Shown here piece after piece: positions 44,711 to 51,900 of a stretch of DNA of 64,000 bases. Source of the stretch: a virus. Position 1 is the first letter of the stretch, and each line of letters starts with the position of its first letter. The stretch covers positions 1-64,000 of the IMG/VR virus record IMGVR_UViG_3300030329_005017; one strand, given 5' to 3'. The notes under the pieces were generated by a model. The model made no database searches. It was not told the DNA's origin and worked only from the letters and a program-made list of their open reading frames with translations. The translations under genes were made by a program, and so were the position numbers.

Positions 44711-45673
44711 ATGAATAAAAGAAAAAACATTTTTGTTATTAACCCACATCATTATTGTTATTCTACCGCAGCTTTGATTGAGGGACTTAATAAGTTTGAT
44801 AACGTAAAGGTATTCTCAAACTCATTTCAAAACTATGCTCTTAGTCCTGCTAGCCAGTTAAAGTCACAGATTCAACTGGCAAAAGCATCAGACATTGTAG
44901 TTTTAGCGCACTCTGCGTTAGAGAGTAAATACAATCAAATAATAGGACCACTATTAAATGAGGTAGAAGTAGATGTATTTCTAGATGGTTCAGACCACCG
45001 TCCTTATGAAAGTGATCCAAGTAAGTATAAACTTTATTTGAAAAGAGAGTTAGACCCCACTCAACTAGAACATTATGATAATGTTGTGCCTTTTGAGTTT
45101 GCTGTTGAGGATAGATTTTTTATTTATGGTCAAGGCCGTGCGCATTCAAACATATGGGATTATAAAAAACTAGATCTAGTCTGTATGATGGGAATAGGTC
45201 AATGCCCTTGGAGAGTAGAGATCCAGGATGGTCTTAAAGAAAAGTATGGAGAACCATCAGATCGTTTTTATATTGGCCCTTATTATGAGCAACCCGAAAA
45301 GCAAAGGATAGAGACAGATGGGCGCCACAACATAGGTTATTTCAAAAACTTATGGGAATCAAAAATAAGTGTAGCAGCTTATGGTGCAGGAGAATGCCGA
45401 CAAACAGGAAGGTTTTGGGAATCTTTGGCGATGGGGTGTATGATTCTTTATCAACCGATTGAGCCTTTTGTATGGCATACTCCGTATGAGGATGGTGAGC
45501 ATTATGTGTCTTATAGAAATAATGAGGAACTATTTGATAAGGTTGACTATTATATAAGTAAGCCCGAAGAAGCTAGAAAGATAGCAGAAAACGCATTTGA
45601 TCTTATGATGGCACATGGACAAACACATAATAGAGCGCAGGAGTTTTTATTGCATTGTGAGCAATATTTATAG
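44711..45673 (+). CDS. GT-B glycosyltransferase, CgeB-like
   Basis: 320 residues. The C-terminal half has a typical CgeB/glyco_trans_1_2 ending: KISVAAYGAGECRQTGRFWE, SLAMGCMILYQPIEPFVW and HYVSYRNNEELFDKVDYYIS, in which the donor-binding ExLAMG helix and the final paired helices are clear. The N-terminal half is a Rossmann-like domain starting KNIFVINPHHYCYS. It closes the long sugar operon. A 27-nt gap separates it from the next gene. Confidence 0.7.
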   Translation: MNKRKNIFVINPHHYCYSTAALIEGLNKFDNVKVFSNSFQNYALSPASQLKSQIQLAKASDIVVLAHSALESKYNQIIGPLLNEVEVDVFLDGSDHRPYESDPSKYKLYLKRELDPTQLEHYDNVVPFEFAVEDRFFIYGQGRAHSNIWDYKKLDLVCMMGIGQCPWRVEIQDGLKEKYGEPSDRFYIGPYYEQPEKQRIETDGRHNIGYFKNLWESKISVAAYGAGECRQTGRFWESLAMGCMILYQPIEPFVWHTPYEDGEHYVSYRNNEELFDKVDYYISKPEEARKIAENAFDLMMAHGQTHNRAQEFLLHCEQYL

Positions 45674-45700
45674 GAGAATAACTTTATCAAGAGAAAGAAT

Positions 45701-47527
45701 ATGCTCCTTACCGAATCTCTCAAACCCCGTATTGTTGTTATCTACCCAGGACGCTACCAACCATACGGCGCTCATCATCACAAAGCTTACAAGCATCTTG
45801 CTTCTAAGTTTGGTCCGAAGAATACTTTTATTGCCACCAGTAATGCTACTGGCGAGAAAAGCCCCTTTAATTTCAAAGAGAAAAAGAAAATAATAGGGGC
45901 TGCTGGCGTGCCAAGCAAGCAAATAGTTCAGGTAAAAAACCCATACAAAGCTGAAGAAATACTATCAAAGTTCCCAGACGACACTATCGCTGTCTTTGCT
46001 GTCGGCGAGAAAGATGGCAGTCGTCTAACTGCTGGTAAGCATTTTGAGTATTACAAAGACGGCAAAGCTACAAAGGGATATAAGGACGGAGGATATATTT
46101 ATATTGTGCCTCATGTGGCTCTAAAAGTTGCCGGGAAGGAAATGTCCGGCACATCTATTAGACAAGCGTTGGGTAGTAAGAAACTTTCTACAAAACAAAA
46201 ACTAAAACTATTCTCCGACATTACTGGTATCAAAACACCATCGGTTGCTAAAATGGTAATAAATAAACTTTCTGAAGGCTTGATGCTAAATGAGCAACGC
46301 AAGTTATTACTTTGCGGAGGAGCTTCAGGGCATATGCATCATCCGTGGGAGAACATAGACATGAGCTTTGCAGAGATGAAGAAGATGATAACTGCATTGC
46401 TGTCTGGTGAGATGAGTGTTAATAAAATATCAGAAAAAACTGATGGTCAAAATCTAAACATCACTTATCATAATGGTGAAGTAGTTGCTGCAAGAAACAA
46501 AACACAAAGTAAAAACTTTGGAGCTAATGGATTAACCATAGCTGCTATAAAGAAAATGTTTGCCGGAAGAGGCGAGTTAGAAAAAGCTTTTGTTTCTGCT
46601 ATGGAAGATTTAAATAAGTCAATTAATGGCTTGACAGAAAAACAAAAAAGCCGTATATTTGATAATGGTAGAAATTGGATTAACCTTGAAATCATTTATC
46701 AACCAACAAGGAATGTTATACCATATAATACTGACCTACTTCAGTTTCACGGTATAAACAAGTTTGACGCAGAGGGAAACAAGATAGGAACTTCTGCTAA
46801 AGAAGGTAAAGAATTGGCCGGCATGATAAAACAGATTAGTCAAAACAAACAGAAGACATTCGATATTATTGGCCCAGTTGCCGTAGAGTTGCCGAAGAGT
46901 CAAGATTTTTCTAAAAAGCAAGCTGCTTACATAAAGAAAATAACTGGCTTACAAAGAAAGTATGGTTTAAGTAATAAGGATAATTTATTACAATACCATA
47001 GGAAATTTTGGCTTAATATGATTGAAAAAGAGGCAAAGAAAAAAAGAGTGAAGTTAAGTAGAGACTTAAAGGTAGCTCTGGTTAAAAGATTTGCCGAAGG
47101 TAATAAGTCATTCGCTTTGAGTAAGAAGAATATTAAGGATGAAGCAGTTTATGAGTTTGCAAGTAAGTTAGATAAAGTTGATTCTAAAGCCTTGTTTGAA
47201 AAAAATGTTAGACCATTTGAAGATGTTTTCCTCTCACTGGGAGCTGACGTTTTAGAAAATGCACGTAACTTTATTGCTGTCTCACCAGAAAAAGGTGTGA
47301 GAGACATTAGGAAGGATATTTCACAAACAATATCTACTTTACGAAAAGGGGGTGATCGAACAAAGATGTCGCAGCTCAAGAAGCAGTTGATGAGAATCAA
47401 ACGAGCTGGTGGTTTTGACAAAATAGTTCCTAGTGAGGGGATTGTTTTTGACTACAAAGGAAACACATATAAACTAACAGGAGTATTTGCACCCATCAAT
47501 CAAATATTAGGAATGACTAAATTTTAG
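45701..47527 (+). CDS. Cytidylyltransferase-like domain fused to a ligase-type domain
   Basis: 608 residues. Residues about 10-190 look like an HxGH-family nucleotidyltransferase: VIYPGRYQPYGAHHHKAYKH, VFAVGEKDGSRLT and the MSGTSIRQALG end motif. The HxGH box is divergent (AHHH). Residues about 200-608 look like a covalent nucleotidyltransferase: SEK246TDGQNLNITY is motif I (KxDG), NWINLEIIYQPT is motif III, and SEGIVFDYKGNTYKLTG near the end resembles motifs IV and V of DNA/RNA ligases. A similar pairing of an NMN adenylyltransferase-like domain and a ligase suggests nucleic-acid repair or NAD chemistry, an inference only. Confidence 0.68.
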   Translation: MLLTESLKPRIVVIYPGRYQPYGAHHHKAYKHLASKFGPKNTFIATSNATGEKSPFNFKEKKKIIGAAGVPSKQIVQVKNPYKAEEILSKFPDDTIAVFAVGEKDGSRLTAGKHFEYYKDGKATKGYKDGGYIYIVPHVALKVAGKEMSGTSIRQALGSKKLSTKQKLKLFSDITGIKTPSVAKMVINKLSEGLMLNEQRKLLLCGGASGHMHHPWENIDMSFAEMKKMITALLSGEMSVNKISEKTDGQNLNITYHNGEVVAARNKTQSKNFGANGLTIAAIKKMFAGRGELEKAFVSAMEDLNKSINGLTEKQKSRIFDNGRNWINLEIIYQPTRNVIPYNTDLLQFHGINKFDAEGNKIGTSAKEGKELAGMIKQISQNKQKTFDIIGPVAVELPKSQDFSKKQAAYIKKITGLQRKYGLSNKDNLLQYHRKFWLNMIEKEAKKKRVKLSRDLKVALVKRFAEGNKSFALSKKNIKDEAVYEFASKLDKVDSKALFEKNVRPFEDVFLSLGADVLENARNFIAVSPEKGVRDIRKDISQTISTLRKGGDRTKMSQLKKQLMRIKRAGGFDKIVPSEGIVFDYKGNTYKLTGVFAPINQILGMTKF

Positions 47528-47544
47528 AAAGGTGAGCATGCAAG

Positions 47545-47730
47545 ATGGCAAGAACAAACCGGCGTAGGGAGCCTAGAGAGGTTGTTAACCCTAACCGTGG
47601 AACAAAGAAGAATCAAAGACGTAATAGTAGGAAAAACAATAAACAGAAGCTACAAGAGATTGACTATACGAATCCCGATGCTTGGGACGAATACGATGAT
47701 GAAGAATACATAAGTAGGGGTAATGACTAG
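47545..47730 (+). CDS. Small basic protein, unknown function
   Basis: 61 residues. The first 35 are extremely basic (RTNRRREPREVVNP, then GTKKNQRRNSRKNNKQK), the last 20 acidic (DAWDEYDDEEYI). It overlaps the deaminase gene by 8 nt. No family is recognised; the composition suggests nucleic acid binding. Confidence 0.5.
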   Translation: MARTNRRREPREVVNPNRGTKKNQRRNSRKNNKQKLQEIDYTNPDAWDEYDDEEYISRGND

Positions 47731-48175
47731 ACCTACATTCTCAGAACTATTTGTAAATATTACATTACAAATAGCCCACCGAAGTTCTTGTGTAAAAGCT
47801 CAGCAGGCGGCCTTATTAATTAAAGACAACAGAATAATATCTTTCGGATACAACGGCCCACCTGCTGGGCATATCAATTGTGAAACTGATGGCGGTGAAG
47901 AAGTATGTGGTAAAGATAGCAACGGTTCCTGCTTTCTTGGAATCCATGCTGAACAAAACGCTATTGGTTACGCAGCTCGTCATGGAATAAACACCGAAGG
48001 ATGTTTTATCTATTGCACCCAAACACCCTGCATATCTTGTGCTAAATTAGTTGTAGCAGCGGGAATAAAAGAGTTTTACTATTTAGATTCATACAGAATA
48101 CTAGATGGTTTGGACTTTCTTAAACAAGCTGGTGTAAAAGCTGAAAAGGTAAAAGATGAATCAAGTTTTAGATAA
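47723..48175 (+). CDS. dCMP deaminase
   Basis: 150 residues, the size of phage dCMP deaminases. Zinc motifs are present: GIHAEQNAI (HAE) and TQTPCISCAK (PCxxC), with the CETDGGEEVCG insertion often found in the T4-type enzyme, which can carry a second zinc. It makes dUMP from dCMP. The next gene, ThyX, uses dUMP, and the two overlap by 20 nt. A ComE-type nucleotide deaminase is the alternative. Confidence 0.88.
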   Translation: MTRPTFSELFVNITLQIAHRSSCVKAQQAALLIKDNRIISFGYNGPPAGHINCETDGGEEVCGKDSNGSCFLGIHAEQNAIGYAARHGINTEGCFIYCTQTPCISCAKLVVAAGIKEFYYLDSYRILDGLDFLKQAGVKAEKVKDESSFR

Positions 48176-48845
48176 AGGCTTTGTTGAAGTAATAGATTGT
48201 TTAGGCACCGACTTAACGGTAGCAAATAGTGCTCGTGTAAGTTTCGGTAAGCGGAAGGACAAGTATGATACAGGTGATGAACGACTTGTTCGTTATTTGG
48301 CGAAGCATAAGCATTTTTCTCCGTTTCGTCATCTGATTGTTCAGTTTCACATAAAGGCTCCAGAGTTTGTTACTCGACAACTTTATAAACACGTTGTTGG
48401 TATTGAAACAACCTCTTCCTCTATAACAAAGGATCATGCTTGGAATGAAATATCGCAACGCTATGTGCCTGTGGATGAGTTTTATGTGCCAGAAGTTTTT
48501 CGGGCGCAGAGCGAAGATTCCAAACAGGCGAGCAGTGGAAAGATTGAAAAACAAGAAGAAGCCGCTGAAGCCTATACGAAAGCGCAACAAGTTATGAAGC
48601 ATTATTATGATAAGCTTTTAGAGCTTGGTGTGGCAAAAGAACAAGCAAGAGCTTTGATACCACTATCCTGCTATACTGAGTTTTACTGGACAGCATCTTT
48701 TCAAGCCATCTGTAACTTTATTGAGTTGCGTGATAAGCCTGATGCCCAGTGGGAGATACGAGAATACGCAAAAGTACTAAAAAAGCTGCTACATGAGCTT
48801 TACCCAATAACAACCCAAGTTTGGGAAGATATCTACTGGGATTAA
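48156..48845 (+). CDS. thyX: Flavin-dependent thymidylate synthase ThyX
   Basis: 229 residues. ThyX features: SARVSFGKRKD near 27-37, YLAKHKHFSPFRHLIVQFHI (48-67) and FVTRQLYKHVVG followed by WNEISQRYV. The canonical RHRxxxxxxxS motif is replaced by a KHV-type motif with an insertion of about 12 residues before NEISQRY. The enzyme methylates dUMP to dTMP with FAD and methylenetetrahydrofolate. It follows the dCMP deaminase directly, forming a two-step dTMP route. Key surrounding residues are kept, so it is probably active. Confidence 0.9.
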   Translation: MNQVLDKGFVEVIDCLGTDLTVANSARVSFGKRKDKYDTGDERLVRYLAKHKHFSPFRHLIVQFHIKAPEFVTRQLYKHVVGIETTSSSITKDHAWNEISQRYVPVDEFYVPEVFRAQSEDSKQASSGKIEKQEEAAEAYTKAQQVMKHYYDKLLELGVAKEQARALIPLSCYTEFYWTASFQAICNFIELRDKPDAQWEIREYAKVLKKLLHELYPITTQVWEDIYWD

Positions 48846-48848
48846 AAA

Positions 48849-49004
48849 ATGACGAAAATCATAATTTCTTCAATTTTAGCCTTGACTTTGCCTGTACTAT
48901 TCCTTATATTAGTAGTATTGAAATTGAGGAATGGAAAACCTCTAACACGATGTGGGGAGAGTTGCGAATGTTTTGATAGTAATAATCCAGAACTTGGTTT
49001 ATAA
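48849..49004 (+). CDS. Possible small membrane protein, Cys-rich tail
   Basis: 51 residues. It has a hydrophobic helix (IIISSILALTLPVLFLILVV) and a short tail with a Cys cluster (RCGESCECF). No Shine-Dalgarno is visible and the strongest promoter of the region (48882-48910) lies inside it, so it may not be expressed. If real, it would be a single-pass protein with a metal- or disulfide-binding tail. I give it low confidence. Confidence 0.35.
   Translation: MTKIIISSILALTLPVLFLILVVLKLRNGKPLTRCGESCECFDSNNPELGL
48882..48910 (+). promoter_or_regulatory. Sigma70-type promoter P1 for the gp32 operon
   Basis: TTGACT at 48882-48887, a 17-nt spacer, TATATT at 48905-48910, with AGTAG after it. Predicted start near 48917, about 145 nt before the gp32 ATG, leaving a long leader. 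The element matches three others in this module (51466, 56564, 57061) in both boxes and spacer length. Confidence 0.72.
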
Positions 49005-49060
49005 ACGGTTATAAATGTATTAAGATGATACACACTCAAATCTCATAAAGGAGATATAAA

Positions 49061-49882
49061 ATGGCTATTAGCCTAGATAAGATAAACAATGCCCTCGATC
49101 GCCTTGATAACAAAGGCGGCGGAAACAACAACAGCCAGGAGAACATCGTCAAGCTGGAAGAAGGTGAGCACCAGTTGCGTATTGCTCCTTACAAAGAGGA
49201 TCTTGAGATGCCTTTTCAGGAGTTGTGGTTTCACTTCCGTATCGGTGGGCGGACGTTCCTTTGTCCCAACAAGATGAAGAATGAGCCAGATCCGATTTGT
49301 GATTTCGCTACAACTTGTTGGAACGAATTCACGAAGACCAAGGATGAGTCTTATAAGGAAATGTTTAAGACTATGGCACCCACTCTTCGTGTATACTTGC
49401 CGGTCATGCTTCGTGGTGAAGAAGATAGGGGTTTGCGTTGGTGGAGCATTTCGCCTCGCACTACCTATAAGGAGATTCTAAATCACGTTCGCAGTGGGCT
49501 ACGTCAGAATGTTGACATCACCGATCCAAATGAAGGTTTGGATTTGATGGTAACTGTTGAACCTGGCTTTAATGGTTGGCTAATGCCGACTACCATTACT
49601 ACTGCCTTGAAGCCGACTCCGCTGGCTCCCAAGAAGGACATCAAGGATGTTATTGATACTATCGCTCCTATCAATACTCTCTTTGAGTATAGCCCAGTAG
49701 AAGAGATGAAGGAGGCGTTGGAGAAGCACATTAATCCTAACGCTAATGATTCTGATTCTTCTGCAGGAACTTCTATCGACTTTAGCAAGGGTGGCGCAAG
49801 CACCAAGGCTGAAACGGTCACTGCTGAAGAAGATAACACCAACGACAAAATCAATGACGCTTTTGATAAGTTGTTGAATTAA
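49061..49882 (+). CDS. gp32: Single-stranded DNA-binding protein gp32
   Basis: 273 residues. A basic, Asn-rich N-terminus (residues 14-30) leads into the OB-fold core with LWFHFRIGGRTFLCPNKM and PICDFATTCWNEF; H58, C68, C80 and C86 are candidates for the zinc site of gp32. The C-terminus is acidic (EEDNTNDKINDAFDKLL), as needed for partner binding. It coats single-stranded DNA in replication and recombination. The gene has a strong Shine-Dalgarno (AAGGAGATATAAAATG) and higher GC than its neighbours, in keeping with high expression. It overlaps uvsX by one base. Confidence 0.86.
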   Translation: MAISLDKINNALDRLDNKGGGNNNSQENIVKLEEGEHQLRIAPYKEDLEMPFQELWFHFRIGGRTFLCPNKMKNEPDPICDFATTCWNEFTKTKDESYKEMFKTMAPTLRVYLPVMLRGEEDRGLRWWSISPRTTYKEILNHVRSGLRQNVDITDPNEGLDLMVTVEPGFNGWLMPTTITTALKPTPLAPKKDIKDVIDTIAPINTLFEYSPVEEMKEALEKHINPNANDSDSSAGTSIDFSKGGASTKAETVTAEEDNTNDKINDAFDKLLN

Positions 49883-51036
49883 TGGCAAGAAAAAAGATTG
49901 CAACGGACGGGTCTTCCTCTAACGGGGAAGACTCCGTTCTTAATGATATTCTTGTTGATAGTCTAAATAAAAAGCTAGGTGATGTAGCTTATATTTTAGG
50001 CAAGGGAGATTCCCCACCAGAGGTCAAGGAATGGCTTTCAACAGGTTCTACAGTACTTGACACCATAGTATCCAATGATGCTACGGCAGACGGTGGCATA
50101 CCCGTAGGAAGACTCACAGAGATATGTGGCGAAGCTGCTACAGGTAAGTCTCTTTTGTCGTATATGATTCTCAAAGATTGTCAAGACAAGGGTGGAATTC
50201 CTGTACTTATTGATACCGAAAATGCAGCTAATGAAGATTTCCTTCAGCTATTAGGATTGAAGTTTTATCCCGAAGGATCTTTAGTTTATATTCAAGTAGA
50301 TTCGGTAGAAAAAGTATTCTCTGCTATTGAAGAAATCATTAGGAAAATCAAGGAAAACGATAAAGACAAGTTGTGTTGTATCGTTTGGGATAGTGTAGCT
50401 GGAACTTCTACTGATGCAGAAATCCAAAATGATTATGGTGAAGCTACTATTGGTATGCAAGCTCGTATGATTGGGCAAGGTTTGCGAAAGCTCATCCGTT
50501 TCATTGGTAAGCAGCGAGTAGCGCTAGTATTTCTAAACCAAGTTAGGCAGAAGATTGGCGTATTCTTTGGTGATGATACAGTTACTCCTGGCGGTAAGGC
50601 TATTCCATTTTTCTCATCGGTTAGAATGAAACTTTATAGTGGCGGCAAAGTTAAGACGGGTAAGGATGTTATTGGTGTTGGTATTAAGCCAAAGCTAATA
50701 AAGAATCGTATGGGCCCACCCCACCGTGAAGCAGAGTTGAAGATGTATTTTAGTAGAGGTTTGATTGATGAAGAAAGTTGGTTGGATGAACTTTTGAAGT
50801 CTGGTGTTGCTGATAAAGTATCTGTTCAAAAATCTTCTATCACTAATAAAGACACTGGTGAAGTGTATGAGTTTCAGAATAGAAAGTTTGTAGATTGGAT
50901 AAGAGATCCTGCTAACGCTGAAGCGCATGCTTATTGTAAGGTCAAGGTGAAAGAAGGTTTGGTAATAGAGCAAGACCCTTTCAATAGAGAAGAAGAAGCA
51001 GTAGTTGAAGATCTAGTGGGTGAAGAGGAGCTATAA
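49882..51036 (+). CDS. uvsX: Recombinase UvsX (RecA family)
   Basis: 384 residues. Walker A is GEAATGKS (83-90), followed by the RecA text VLIDTENAANEDFLQLLG and LCCIVWDSVAGTS (Walker B), then ARMIGQGLRKLI and LVFLNQVRQKIG, and GGKAIPFFSSVRMKLY. It catalyses strand exchange in phage recombination-dependent replication. Directly after gp32, as in T4-type modules where the two work together. The C-terminal tail is acidic. Confidence 0.9.
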   Translation: MARKKIATDGSSSNGEDSVLNDILVDSLNKKLGDVAYILGKGDSPPEVKEWLSTGSTVLDTIVSNDATADGGIPVGRLTEICGEAATGKSLLSYMILKDCQDKGGIPVLIDTENAANEDFLQLLGLKFYPEGSLVYIQVDSVEKVFSAIEEIIRKIKENDKDKLCCIVWDSVAGTSTDAEIQNDYGEATIGMQARMIGQGLRKLIRFIGKQRVALVFLNQVRQKIGVFFGDDTVTPGGKAIPFFSSVRMKLYSGGKVKTGKDVIGVGIKPKLIKNRMGPPHREAELKMYFSRGLIDEESWLDELLKSGVADKVSVQKSSITNKDTGEVYEFQNRKFVDWIRDPANAEAHAYCKVKVKEGLVIEQDPFNREEEAVVEDLVGEEEL

Positions 51037-51323
51037 TGGTTGCGATAAATGGCAATCCTGCTGAAGAACTAGTTGATAATATTAAGGAAAGTGTAAGTAA
51101 GAAAAATATTATTATCGGCGGTGTTGTTTGTGTTTTTATAGCAGCTGCTATCCTAGCGGCTGTGGTTGGTATTACGTATGTTGTTACAGGATTTTTAGCT
51201 TACTTGTGGAATGTTGGAGTTGCGCCATTTGGTATTTCAGAAGTAACATGGTGGCAAGTAACAGCCATATGGGTACTAACTGCTTTTATTGCTAAAATCA
51301 TAAAAATAATTTTCAAAAGTTGA
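51036..51323 (+). CDS. Small membrane protein
   Basis: 95 residues with two membrane helices, IIIGGVVCVFIAAAILAAVV and an AIWVLTAFIAKIIKIIF-type one near the C-terminus, with a loop containing WNVGVAPFGISEVTWW. It starts on the stop of uvsX and is the last gene before a terminator. No family recognised; location suggests co-expression with replication genes. Confidence 0.58.
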   Translation: MVAINGNPAEELVDNIKESVSKKNIIIGGVVCVFIAAAILAAVVGITYVVTGFLAYLWNVGVAPFGISEVTWWQVTAIWVLTAFIAKIIKIIFKS

Positions 51324-51401
51324 ATCTAAATATTTTTGATTAGTAGCGGTTTTTTCTAAAATATTTCAGCCATATTTATACTACCCGAAGAGATAAAAAA
51401 G

Positions 51402-51438
51402 TAGGCGGGGTTGAAAAAACCCTGTCTATTTTTCTCTT
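51402..51438 (+). terminator. Intrinsic terminator after uvsX unit
   Basis: An 11-bp stem (TAGGCGGGGTT at 51402-51412 against AACCCTGTCTA at 51418-51428, including two G-U pairs) with a GAAAA loop, followed by TTTTTCTCTT. It ends the gp32-uvsX-membrane-protein unit. Confidence 0.75.
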
Positions 51439-51461
51439 ATAGGGTAAAAAGGTTTTATTTT

Positions 51462-51887
51462 ATGCTTGACAAGTTTGAAGAAAATCGTTATATTATAGAT
51501 AGTGTTTTGGAGAATAAGTGGTTCCGACTTGCAAGAAATGAATGTCTTAAGAGTATTCACAATACAAGATTTGGTACTGTCTTAATTCTAAAAAATGGCA
51601 AAGTATTTACTGGATTTAATAAAGACAAAAGCCATCCAATGATTAAAAAGCATTATGATTACTTCGCTCAAAGTATTCACGCCGAATTGGATGTGATGTT
51701 AAAAGTAAATCCGTATCGTCATTCTGATGATATCTATGGATCAAAAATGTTTATTTATCGTGAGGATAAGTTGGGGTGGTTAAAGCCAGCGCATCCTTGC
51801 AAATCTTGTTATCGCATTATGCAGGATTATGGCGTAAAGAAGTGTTACCATACCACCAAGACAGGTTATAGTCTCACATACCTATAA
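51462..51887 (+). CDS. Cytidine/deoxycytidylate deaminase-like protein
   Basis: 141 residues from the ATG at 51462. Zinc motifs: SIHAELDVM (HAE) and HPCKSCYRIM (PCxxC), the deaminase fold around NTRFGTVLILKNGKVFTGFN. This is a second, divergent deaminase besides the dCMP enzyme. The promoter at 51466-51494 lies inside the first codons, so a message from it would start near 51501 and miss the ATG; a TTG at 51507 is then the first in-frame start. An upstream transcript may supply the full protein. The substrate is not clear. Confidence 0.7.
   Translation: MLDKFEENRYIIDSVLENKWFRLARNECLKSIHNTRFGTVLILKNGKVFTGFNKDKSHPMIKKHYDYFAQSIHAELDVMLKVNPYRHSDDIYGSKMFIYREDKLGWLKPAHPCKSCYRIMQDYGVKKCYHTTKTGYSLTYL
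51466..51494 (+). promoter_or_regulatory. Sigma70-type promoter P2
   Basis: TTGACA at 51466-51471, 17-nt spacer, TATATT at 51489-51494 then ATAG. It directly follows the terminator and overlaps the first codons of the deaminase-like gene. Predicted start near 51501; it would serve the exonuclease-helicase-RNR unit. Confidence 0.7.
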
Positions 51888-51900
51888 GGAGTATTCTTTA

